38,924 bases of DNA from Planctomycetia bacterium (lineage in GTDB: Bacteria; Planctomycetota; Planctomycetia; Pirellulales; Thermoguttaceae). Positions 1 to 7,356 of the stretch are shown here, in pieces; position 1 is the first letter of the stretch, and each line of letters opens with the position of its first letter. The stretch is from contig JAUNSJ010000035.1 in NCBI GenBank assembly GCA_030539295.1, positions 1 to 38,924 on the forward strand, in the 5' to 3' direction. Made by a program: the position numbers and the translations under genes. Under the pieces are notes generated by a model that was not told where the DNA came from, made no database searches, and saw nothing but the letters and a program-made list of their open reading frames with translations.

Positions 1-163
1 TATTTCGCCGTCAATCGGGCAAATTTGAATTTTTTAGAACCTCCCAAAATTTGGCACGCACCCAGAGGGAAGGAGGGGGGGCTCCTTGCTCCTGTTTCTA
101 GTGATATAATAGGGATAAAGTTCACTCTTTCCAGAGAAGAATCAGGCAAGGCAATCCACAGAC
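1..163. other. proB upstream region with repeat fragment
   Basis: This stretch has no convincing gene. Positions 50-59 read TTTGGCACGC, followed by ACCC; the same string occurs at 30487-30496 at the end of an interspersed repeat, and its first ten bases again at 15711-15720. It is therefore probably a remnant of that repeat. A run of seven G lies near 75-81. The right part holds the proB promoter described separately. Confidence 0.4.
102..110 (+). promoter_or_regulatory. extended -10 promoter for proB
   Basis: The bases TGATATAAT form an extended -10 element (TG, one base, perfect TATAAT at 105-110). No good -35 is seen at the usual distance, which is tolerated when the TG extension is present. 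The start codon of proB is about 50 bases downstream. Confidence 0.45.
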
Positions 164-1300
164 ATGATCAGTATAAGCAGATTAGAAATCGTACATACGG
201 CCCAGATAATCGTCGTTAAGGTGGGAACGAACGTATTAACGACGCGTGAAGGGCTTTTGAACCGGCAGCGGATCAATCGTCTGGTGGAAGAAATATGCCG
301 GATACGCACGGCGTCGCGACCGGTCATTCTGGTCAGTTCAGGGGCGGTCGGAGCGGGCGTGGGGCTGCTGGGACTGCCGGAGCGTCCGACAGACCATCCG
401 AAACTTCAGGCCGTTGCCGCCATTGGCCAGAGTGAACTTATGAAGGCCTATGAAGAGTCGCTTATGAACCATAACGTGTTTGCAGGTCAGGTTTTATTAA
501 CCGCGGAAGACCTGTCACACCGCAAGCGGTATCTGAATATTCGCAATACATTTCGCTCGCTACTCGACTATAAGGCCTTGCCGATTGTCAATGAGAACGA
601 TACGGTGAGCGTCGATGAACTTCATTCGACTTTTGGCGACAACGACCGCCTGGCGGCGCTCGTGGCGAACCAGTTTCCGGAGCCCCTTTTAATTCTTCTG
701 ACCGACGTCGACGGACTCTATACAGGCGACCCGGAGCTTCCGGACTCCCATCTGATTCCGGTGGTCGACCGCTGGAGTGCCGATTTAATGGATATGGTGG
801 CGGAAAAGAGGTCCAAGCGAAGTAAAGGCGGCATGTCGAGTAAGTTACGGGCGGCCCGAATGGTCTCGAACTCCGGCGGCAGTACGATTATTGCCAATGG
901 CGACGACGAAAATATTCTCACGAAGATTTTTTCGGGTCAGGAAGTAGGCACCGTCTTCTTTCCGAACAAGCAACTGCAGGCGCGTAAGCGGTGGCTGGGC
1001 TTTTCCGCGGCGGCGAAAGGGCAGCTTGTGGTCGACGAAGGTGCTGCCCAAGCTCTTCTCCATAAAGGGAAAAGCCTTTTGCCCATTGGAGTTACGGATG
1101 CTTTGGGAAAGTTTGAAAAAGGCGACGTCGTGGTCGTTTTAACGACCGACGGCACGGAAATAGCGCGTGGCCTGTCAAACTATAACACGAACGATGTACT
1201 ACAGATACGACGCAAGAGGTCGGGCGAGATTCACGATATTTTGGGCTACTGCCCTTACGAAGAGGTTATTTCGCGCGACAATATTCAAATTCTGGACTAA
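164..1300 (+). CDS. proB: glutamate 5-kinase
   Basis: Phosphorylates L-glutamate with ATP to glutamyl 5-phosphate, the first step of proline synthesis, in the cytoplasm. The amino acid kinase domain shows VVKVGTNVLT (17-26), the SSGAVGAG loop (58-65), IVNENDTV (141-148), GDNDRLAALVA (158-168), LTDVDGLYTGDP (179-190) and the GGMSSKL segment (222-228). A C-terminal PUA domain follows at about 280-370, so the full 378-residue architecture is present. The N-terminus is some 12 residues longer than usual; the ribosome site before 164 is weak, so a slightly later start is possible. It opens a run of closely spaced plus-strand genes. proA is not in the window. Confidence 0.95.
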   Translation: MISISRLEIVHTAQIIVVKVGTNVLTTREGLLNRQRINRLVEEICRIRTASRPVILVSSGAVGAGVGLLGLPERPTDHPKLQAVAAIGQSELMKAYEESLMNHNVFAGQVLLTAEDLSHRKRYLNIRNTFRSLLDYKALPIVNENDTVSVDELHSTFGDNDRLAALVANQFPEPLLILLTDVDGLYTGDPELPDSHLIPVVDRWSADLMDMVAEKRSKRSKGGMSSKLRAARMVSNSGGSTIIANGDDENILTKIFSGQEVGTVFFPNKQLQARKRWLGFSAAAKGQLVVDEGAAQALLHKGKSLLPIGVTDALGKFEKGDVVVVLTTDGTEIARGLSNYNTNDVLQIRRKRSGEIHDILGYCPYEEVISRDNIQILD

Positions 1301-1316
1301 CCGACAGGAGAGACAC

Positions 1317-2927
1317 ATGACAACCTTAAAGAAAAACGTAGAAGACGCGGCGGAACCATCGTCACCGGCCCCGGTACAGGAAGAAGCGGGATTGCCCATG
1401 ACGCCGAAGTGGGACCCGGAGAAGCTGGCCGCGGAAATCCAGCAGTTGCAAGACCTTAAGAAGGCCCCGCTTGGTAAACAGGTGGTAGGCTATGTTAAGC
1501 GGACAGGGCCCGGTCTTTTGCAAAGTGCCATGACGCTCGGGGCCGGGAGTGCGACCGCGTCGGTTCTGGCCGGGGCTTCTTTCGGTTATAAACTGTTGTG
1601 GGTCCAGCCGATAGCGGTTTTTCTCGGGGTCATGATGTTCGCGGCGCTCTCGAACGTTGTCTTGACGACTGGCGAGCGGCCTTATCGCGGATTCGGCCGT
1701 GAGTTTAGTAAGGGGCTGGTCTTTCTGTGGGCGCTAGGCTCCATATTTGCGTCGGTCATATGGCACTTTCCCCAGTACACACTTTTGGCCGGCGCGGGTC
1801 GTGACCTGGCCAGTATGGCGGGAGTGGCGGTGAATAACGGGGGGGCTGTTCCGGGCTGGGTTGCATCGGTTAACGCATGCCTGCCGTGGGGGATTCAGAT
1901 TAACGATACAATAACAAACAGCGGCTATCTGGTCAGTTTTGGTATTGGCCTGCTCGTTCTGGCCATGAATATATTTGTGGTGTGGAATTACGGCAAAGGC
2001 GATAAGGGAGTGAAACTCTACGAACGATTCCTGCGCATCATGATTGCCATGGTGATTTTCTTCTTCCTGCTGGTTGTCATGCTGAATATTGGTAAGGTGA
2101 ACTGGCTGGAGCTGTTCCGCGGCTTTACGGGTTATTACGGATTTCCGAAGAACGCCGCAGGCGTGGTGGAAACGAGCACGTACCTGCAAGTGCTCGGTAT
2201 GCTCGGCGCGGCGGTGGGAATTAATATGACGTTTTTATATCCGTACTCACTGCTGGCGAAAGGTTGGGGTAAGGAGCATCGCACGCTTGCGAAGTGGGAC
2301 CTGGTCATGACCATGCTGATTCCGTTTACGCTGGTGACCTCGCTTATTATCCTGTCCATGACGGTAACAGGCGTGTATTCGGGAGTGGACGGTGTTCGGG
2401 AAGGGCTGACGCCACTGGCCGCTGCGGAATCGTTTGCGGGTATTCCGTTCGGCAGTGTCATCTTTTGCCTCGGCCTGATTGGTATGTGTGGGGGCGCAAT
2501 CAGTGCGCACATGGTGGTATGCGGATTTGTCATGTGTGAAATGCTCGGGCTGAAAATGACGCGTACTCGATTTCGTCTGTTTGCTTTAACGCCAACGATT
2601 GGTATGCTGGGCGTGGTCGTTCCACTTCCGCTCTGGTTCCCGGTCATAGCGTCGGCGATCTGCGCGATTCTGCTGCCGATTGCTTACATTATCTTTTTCG
2701 TACTGGCGAACCGCAGAAGTTACATAGGGGAAGCGGTGGGACGCGGACCGCTGCGCTGGCTGTGTAATTTTTTCCTCGTTGTGGCCGTTTTGGTTACGGT
2801 TGCGGGCGCGGTTCTTTCGTGTCGTAAACTTTATTTGAAATACCGCCCGTCTGCGCCTGTGGCACCGGCGGCGGTTGCGACGGAAGCGGCGGCTGTGGAT
2901 GAACTTCCTGCCTTGCCAAAGGAATAA
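1317..2927 (+). CDS. Nramp-family-like membrane transporter, atypical
   Basis: A 536-residue polytopic membrane protein with about 11 hydrophobic helices after a soluble N-terminal tail of about 55 residues. The first helix region (GPGLLQSAMTLGAGSATAS, then GASFGYKLLWVQPIA) follows the Nramp fold pattern. However, the metal-binding DPGN of helix 1 is replaced by LGAGS, and the MPH motif of helix 6 is replaced by VGINMTFLYPYS. Family membership is moderately sure; classic Mn/Fe transport is doubtful, and the substrate cannot be told. The start at 1317 is chosen because ACAGGAGAG sits just before it; an upstream in-frame extension would overlap proB. The C-terminus ends in an alanine/valine-rich tail. 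The ThiE gene starts 6 bases after its stop. Confidence 0.75.
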   Translation: MTTLKKNVEDAAEPSSPAPVQEEAGLPMTPKWDPEKLAAEIQQLQDLKKAPLGKQVVGYVKRTGPGLLQSAMTLGAGSATASVLAGASFGYKLLWVQPIAVFLGVMMFAALSNVVLTTGERPYRGFGREFSKGLVFLWALGSIFASVIWHFPQYTLLAGAGRDLASMAGVAVNNGGAVPGWVASVNACLPWGIQINDTITNSGYLVSFGIGLLVLAMNIFVVWNYGKGDKGVKLYERFLRIMIAMVIFFFLLVVMLNIGKVNWLELFRGFTGYYGFPKNAAGVVETSTYLQVLGMLGAAVGINMTFLYPYSLLAKGWGKEHRTLAKWDLVMTMLIPFTLVTSLIILSMTVTGVYSGVDGVREGLTPLAAAESFAGIPFGSVIFCLGLIGMCGGAISAHMVVCGFVMCEMLGLKMTRTRFRLFALTPTIGMLGVVVPLPLWFPVIASAICAILLPIAYIIFFVLANRRSYIGEAVGRGPLRWLCNFFLVVAVLVTVAGAVLSCRKLYLKYRPSAPVAPAAVATEAAAVDELPALPKE

Positions 2928-2933
2928 GAAATT

Positions 2934-4034
2934 ATGAAGAACAAGAACCTGATAAAAATGCCTGCCCTGTACCGAGTGCTTGACGCAACGACGAATCGGG
3001 GGCGCGAGGCGATTCGGGTTATTGAAGATGTCGTGCGATTTATCTGTAACGACGGGACGATTACGGCCCAGCTCAAGTCGGTGCGGCACGAATTCACCGC
3101 GCTGACGAATGAGTTTTCGCGGGAAGAGCGACTGAAATATCGTGCGACGGAAGACGATGTCGGAACGTCGATTCAGGCGAAAGGGGAATATTTTCGGCAG
3201 AGTCTCAATGAGGTTCTGGCCGCGAATTTCTCACGATTTCAAGAGTCGCTGCGCAGTCTGGAAGAATTTGCGAAGATGGCCTGGCCGAACGTTTCGATCA
3301 ATATGGAGCACCTGCGATATTTATCGTATACGCTGGAGAAAGACGTTTTTGCACGCATGAGCGATGTTGAGCGGCAGGGCATGCGTCAGGAGCGACTTGC
3401 CCGACTGCGAAGTATTCTGCTGTACGTGGCCGTCGACGCGAGCTGCGGCGTGACGCAATTTCGCGAACTACTCAACGCTGGCGTCGGTATGATTCAGCTT
3501 CGGGATGAACAGGCGTCCGACAGTGCTCTTCTGGCCTTGGCCCGGAAGTGGCAAGTGGTCGTGAATAATGAATTTGAGAGCCGGTCGCGCCCGCTCATGA
3601 TTATGAATCGTCGTGCTGACCTTGCCCTGCTTGCCGATTTCGACGGCGTTCATCTAAACGACGATGATTTATCGGTGCACGAAGTGCGTACCTTCGTTGG
3701 CAACGAAATGATTGTCGGGCAGTCCGGACGCGTACCGGATTCGGAAGATCTCTCAGGTGGGTCAAACGGCGTGGTGCGAAGCGACGCCGATTACTACCTG
3801 ACACCCGACGCAACGGTCCAAGTCAGTGATACGTCCGCCGGGCCGGAAGAAGAAGCGGCAGTGATTTTCACGGGTTGTGTCGACGCGGCGTCCGGAATCC
3901 CCACAACGCTGCCCGCGGGAAGACGGCTGTTTCTGAAATTGGATTCAACGGGAGCAAACTTGGCCCAGGCCTTGGCCGAAGTGCAAAAAAGTTTAGTTGA
4001 CAGGCGGTTCACCTCTTTAGAAAACAAGGAGTAA
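2934..4034 (+). CDS. thiE: thiamine-phosphate synthase with N-terminal ThiD2 domain
   Basis: A two-domain protein of 366 residues. The N-terminal 125 residues match the ThiD2-type domain often fused to ThiE (RVLDATTNRGREAIRVIED, then KSVRHEF). Residues about 160-350 match thiamine-phosphate synthase, which joins the pyrimidine and thiazole moieties of thiamine in the cytoplasm: GMIQLRDE, then MNRRADLALLADFDGVHLNDDDL. The second half is divergent: the usual GADY.G.GP.F phosphate-site segment is DADYYLTPDATVQ, and the late GGI motif is absent, replaced by FLKLDSTGA. Activity is therefore uncertain. AAGGA precedes the ATG, and the next gene begins 3 bases after its stop, so it is co-transcribed with pgsA. 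Confidence 0.8.
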   Translation: MKNKNLIKMPALYRVLDATTNRGREAIRVIEDVVRFICNDGTITAQLKSVRHEFTALTNEFSREERLKYRATEDDVGTSIQAKGEYFRQSLNEVLAANFSRFQESLRSLEEFAKMAWPNVSINMEHLRYLSYTLEKDVFARMSDVERQGMRQERLARLRSILLYVAVDASCGVTQFRELLNAGVGMIQLRDEQASDSALLALARKWQVVVNNEFESRSRPLMIMNRRADLALLADFDGVHLNDDDLSVHEVRTFVGNEMIVGQSGRVPDSEDLSGGSNGVVRSDADYYLTPDATVQVSDTSAGPEEEAAVIFTGCVDAASGIPTTLPAGRRLFLKLDSTGANLAQALAEVQKSLVDRRFTSLENKE

Positions 4035-4037
4035 CGT

Positions 4038-4670
4038 ATGACATCAAGCGAAGAGAAAAAAACGCCGGGCTTATGGACGGTCCCCAATATTATGACGTCG
4101 GCTCGAATTGTTTTGGCTGTCGTCCTGTTCGCCGTTCTGCCCATGAAAATGTACACGACCGCTTTAGCGCTCTTTCTGGTCGCGGCGGGCACCGACTGGC
4201 TCGACGGCTGGTGGGCACGCCGTTATAATCTGGTAAGTCAATTAGGGCGCATTCTCGACCCGTTTGCGGATAAGATGATCGTGTGCGGAACGTTCATTTA
4301 TCTGGTGACGATTCCGGAACTGACAGAACCGATTCGCATTATGGCCTGTCCGCGAGTGAACTGGGCTTTGGCTCCCTGGATGGTCGTCGTAATCGTTATG
4401 CGTGAACTTTTGGTGACCATGTTACGCTCCCTGATAGAAGGTCGGGGCGGCGATTTTTCCGCGAAGTGGATTGGGAAATGGAAAATGGCACTGCAATGCC
4501 TGGCCATTGGTCTGTGCCTGTTGTTCCTCATTCGGGTTGAGCGAGGGGATCCGCTGTGCAGATTTTTGAATTTTTGCATGGTCGTTTCGCTCTGGGGTAC
4601 GGTCTACCTGACGGTCCATTCGGGCATACAATACATCATCGCGGCGTCCCGGGCAATGAAGCGTGACTAA
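4038..4670 (+). CDS. pgsA: CDP-diacylglycerol--glycerol-3-phosphate 3-phosphatidyltransferase
   Basis: An integral membrane enzyme making phosphatidylglycerol phosphate from CDP-diacylglycerol and glycerol 3-phosphate. The CDP-alcohol phosphotransferase signature is complete: D53, D56, G57, A60, R61, then eight residues, G70, D74 and D78 (DWLDGWWAR ... GRILDPFAD). About five or six transmembrane helices are visible, and 210 residues is normal for PgsA. N-terminal TVPNIMTSARIVL is typical. CAAGGAG directly precedes the start, inside the end of the thiE gene. A related CDP-alcohol transferase with another acceptor is possible but less likely. Confidence 0.9.
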   Translation: MTSSEEKKTPGLWTVPNIMTSARIVLAVVLFAVLPMKMYTTALALFLVAAGTDWLDGWWARRYNLVSQLGRILDPFADKMIVCGTFIYLVTIPELTEPIRIMACPRVNWALAPWMVVVIVMRELLVTMLRSLIEGRGGDFSAKWIGKWKMALQCLAIGLCLLFLIRVERGDPLCRFLNFCMVVSLWGTVYLTVHSGIQYIIAASRAMKRD

Positions 4671-4697
4671 CGCGATAGTGGAAACAGGAGGGGAGCC

Positions 4698-5759
4698 ATG
4701 CGGGGAATTCTACCGTATCTTCTGTACGCGAATGACCCTGCCATGCTGAATTCGATCGGCATGGCAGGCCTGTTTTTGATTTTCGGTCTGAGCTTGCTGC
4801 TTATGACAGGACGGGCACTGTTCGGCGGGAGACGTAAGGGGTCGGGACTGTTTCCCAGTCGTCCCTGGCGCACTGTTCCGTGGGGATTGGGCGACGCGAT
4901 ACTTCTCTTACTGCTGTTCATCCTGCTGCCGGGGCTGCTGTACTCAATTTTGTATTGTATCCCGAACGAAAGCCGGCCCGTTTTTTTGCGACAGGCGAGT
5001 CAGGAAGTCGTTGAATCTGCCGGGCAGGACGCAACTGCCGTAGAAGCGCTGAGCGACGTGGCGGATACGGAGAGCGAGGGGAGCGACGAAACCGTGACGA
5101 GCGACGAAACCGTAGCTCGTCCTGCGGCGCCGGAGCCGCACCCGCTAACCCAACTCATGGTGGCCGAGGAAGCGCCGGTTTCGCGTGTTTTCATTCTGAC
5201 GCTCTGCTTTGTAACGGCGGTTATTATTGCGCCGTTGGGGGAAGAGTTTCTCTTTCGCGTCCTTCTTCAAGGGGCGGTAGCGCGTTTCTTCGGGCGGCGG
5301 CGGTCGCTCGGTCCGGCCTTGATTTCCATTGGTCTTCCTGCGCTGCTATTCGCCGTAATTCATATACGCGGCGCGGATTCCCGGACCGCCACGGATACGC
5401 TTGTCGTAAGCTTTTGCATAACGATCCTTGCGACCCTTCTTGTACTTCTGACCGCGGTCTTACTGCTTGCGCGAGACGCAACGCGACTTGATTTCGGTCT
5501 GGGCCGGTGGCGGGACATACCCCTGGATTTACTGCGTGGCGCCGTGGCGACGTTGATCCTGTTTCCCACGCTCATTGGGACGCAACTCGCCTGTAGCGTT
5601 CTCTTGCCCGGCTATGTGACCGATCCGGTTCCCATTTTCATTTTTGCACTTATGCTCGGATTCCTCTTCTGGAAGACGCATCGCTTTGCCGTTGTGGTCG
5701 GTGCTCATGCCACGCTGAATCTGGTAGGTTTTCTCGGCACGCTTATGCTTTCGGGGTAG
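4698..5759 (+). CDS. CPBP-family intramembrane metalloprotease
   Basis: A 353-residue membrane protein with the CPBP (CAAX-protease and bacteriocin-processing) motifs in order: E182-E183-F-L-F-R187, then F218-A-V-I-H222, then H338 with N342 (GAHATLN). These residues bind the catalytic metal in the membrane. Two helices come first, then a soluble acidic linker at about 100-155 rich in E, D, T and S, then the protease core. Substrate unknown; family members process prenylated proteins, act in bacteriocin immunity or cleave membrane regulators. A strong AGGAGGGG lies just before the ATG. It is 27 bases after pgsA and probably in the same transcript. Confidence 0.85.
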   Translation: MRGILPYLLYANDPAMLNSIGMAGLFLIFGLSLLLMTGRALFGGRRKGSGLFPSRPWRTVPWGLGDAILLLLLFILLPGLLYSILYCIPNESRPVFLRQASQEVVESAGQDATAVEALSDVADTESEGSDETVTSDETVARPAAPEPHPLTQLMVAEEAPVSRVFILTLCFVTAVIIAPLGEEFLFRVLLQGAVARFFGRRRSLGPALISIGLPALLFAVIHIRGADSRTATDTLVVSFCITILATLLVLLTAVLLLARDATRLDFGLGRWRDIPLDLLRGAVATLILFPTLIGTQLACSVLLPGYVTDPVPIFIFALMLGFLFWKTHRFAVVVGAHATLNLVGFLGTLMLSG

Positions 5760-5831
5760 GGGCTGGCAGACGTGCAAAACATCACAATTCGTGAAAATTA
5801 AAAAAACTTTTTTTGCAAACGAGAGTCGACC

Positions 5832-7244
5832 ATGTTCAAATGCCGCTTGCCCTGGTGCCTGATCTTTCTGCTCATTTTGACCGCGGTCGTTCGGGGCGGA
5901 CTTCTGGTCGCGGCGCCGCAGTCGCTGCTGGGCGATCCGGACCGCTACTACGCCCTTGCGAATAATCTTCGCACTTACGGTGTTTTTGGCGAGAAGGAAG
6001 AGCCGACGGCCTTTCGACCTCCTCTCTATCCGTTTGCCTTACGGCAGATGTTTCGTTTAGCCGATATGCAAATGGAAGATAGCGGCACGGCATCCAGTTC
6101 GTCCATTCTGACCTCAACTCATGGTTGTGGTCTCACCTCGCGCGGCTGTATAGCCTTTTTTCATACCCTGTTGGGCCTGCTTACTGTTTTTTTGGTTGTA
6201 CGGACAGGCATGCTTTTAGGGCTGACGCGAACAGGCTCGCTTGCGGCTGGTCTGCTCGTTGCTGTCGATCCGATTCTCCTGGCGCAGTCGCGAGTCGTTA
6301 TGACCGAGACACTGGCAACATTTCTGGCGATTCTCATTTGGTGGATTCTTGCGCACGTCTCTCTTGCTGAGCGCGAACGGAGCCGCTATGCTCTTACGGC
6401 GGTTACAGGTCTGTTAACCGGTGTGGCAACGCTATGCCGTCCGGCGTTTCTCGGCTGGGCGGGCCTGGTTGCCTTGGCCTTGCTCTTAACGCGGCGCGGA
6501 CGGGCATTCTCGCCTGGGCAGTGCGTAACGTTCCTTCTCGGACTGACGCTCGTTATTCTGCCCTGGACAGTGCGCAATTTTATTTATTTTAACAGGGTCA
6601 TACCCACGACAACCCACGACGGCTATACTCTTCTTTTGGCCAATAACGATTATCTTTACGACTGGTACGAGGAGCACGCGCCCTGGGAAAAAGCCTGGGA
6701 CCCCACCGCGTTTCATGCCTGGTGGAGCGATGCGTGCGCAACTCGCATGGCCGAGGCTGGCATAAAGCCCGGCAGTCGCAATGCGGAACTGTTTCAGAAT
6801 GACCTGGCACGCGAGGAGTCGCTAAAAGTAATAAGAAACCGGCCTTGCGATTTTGTGAAAAGCATGGCAATTCGTTTCGGGACGCTGGTGCAGTGCCTCC
6901 CGTATAATACGGTCGAGAGCGGTTCGGAATCGACCATGCGGTGCGCATCGCGAGTCGGCGTTGCCGTCTTCTATTTAATGGAATTCACGCTTGTTGTCTT
7001 TGGAACAGCGGCGATCGCGCGACGTTTTCGCACAACGTCTGCAGGGCAGCGACCGGCATATCGGCTCTGGCTCTGGGGGGGACTACTGATACTTTCAGTT
7101 GTCGTGCCGCATCTTTTTTTCTGGACGAATATGCGTATGCGGTCGGTGCTCATGGTCGCTATTGCGATTGTTGCGGCGGCCTCTTTTGGCTTGCGACCGT
7201 CAGAGTGCTTGCCAAAAGAAGACGCTCTTGAACTCAAGGAATAA
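5832..7244 (+). CDS. GT39/ArnT-like membrane glycosyltransferase
   Basis: A 470-residue polytopic protein of the PMT/ArnT superfamily, which moves sugars from lipid carriers at the outer face of the inner membrane. After the first helix come DPDRYYALANNL, with the acidic residues expected in the first periplasmic loop, and FRPPLYPFAL, the RPPLYP signature seen in these enzymes. About ten further helices follow, and a periplasmic segment at about 265-340 (DYLYDWYEEHAPWE). Donor and acceptor cannot be told. It is 72 bases downstream of the CPBP gene; that gap has an A7-C-T7 tract (about 5799-5813). The gene ends inside a terminator-like hairpin. Confidence 0.8.
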   Translation: MFKCRLPWCLIFLLILTAVVRGGLLVAAPQSLLGDPDRYYALANNLRTYGVFGEKEEPTAFRPPLYPFALRQMFRLADMQMEDSGTASSSSILTSTHGCGLTSRGCIAFFHTLLGLLTVFLVVRTGMLLGLTRTGSLAAGLLVAVDPILLAQSRVVMTETLATFLAILIWWILAHVSLAERERSRYALTAVTGLLTGVATLCRPAFLGWAGLVALALLLTRRGRAFSPGQCVTFLLGLTLVILPWTVRNFIYFNRVIPTTTHDGYTLLLANNDYLYDWYEEHAPWEKAWDPTAFHAWWSDACATRMAEAGIKPGSRNAELFQNDLAREESLKVIRNRPCDFVKSMAIRFGTLVQCLPYNTVESGSESTMRCASRVGVAVFYLMEFTLVVFGTAAIARRFRTTSAGQRPAYRLWLWGGLLILSVVVPHLFFWTNMRMRSVLMVAIAIVAAASFGLRPSECLPKEDALELKE

Positions 7245-7263
7245 CCCTTAAATCAAGAGCGTC
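7221..7263. terminator. hairpin terminator with stop codon in its loop
   Basis: Perfect 11-base inverted repeat, GACGCTCTTGA (7221-7231) and TCAAGAGCGTC (7253-7263), with a 21-base loop containing the TAA of the upstream gene and a small inner AAGG/CCTT pair. No long T run follows. It sits between two convergent genes and may serve both. Confidence 0.6.
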
Positions 7264-7356
7264 GTAACGTTCAGTCACAGCGTTCGGGCGAATGTGTCAT
7301 GCTCCGCGCTCGCCGCGTGAATTCGCCGGAGGCAGGAGCAAGACTTTAAGGAAAGC

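Noticed and set aside
1845..1860. G7 run in the Nramp-like gene as another phase switch
   Set aside because: Seven G inside an intact long frame is expected in GC-rich genes and lies mid-gene; similar seven-base runs are at 75-81 and about 7075-7081.
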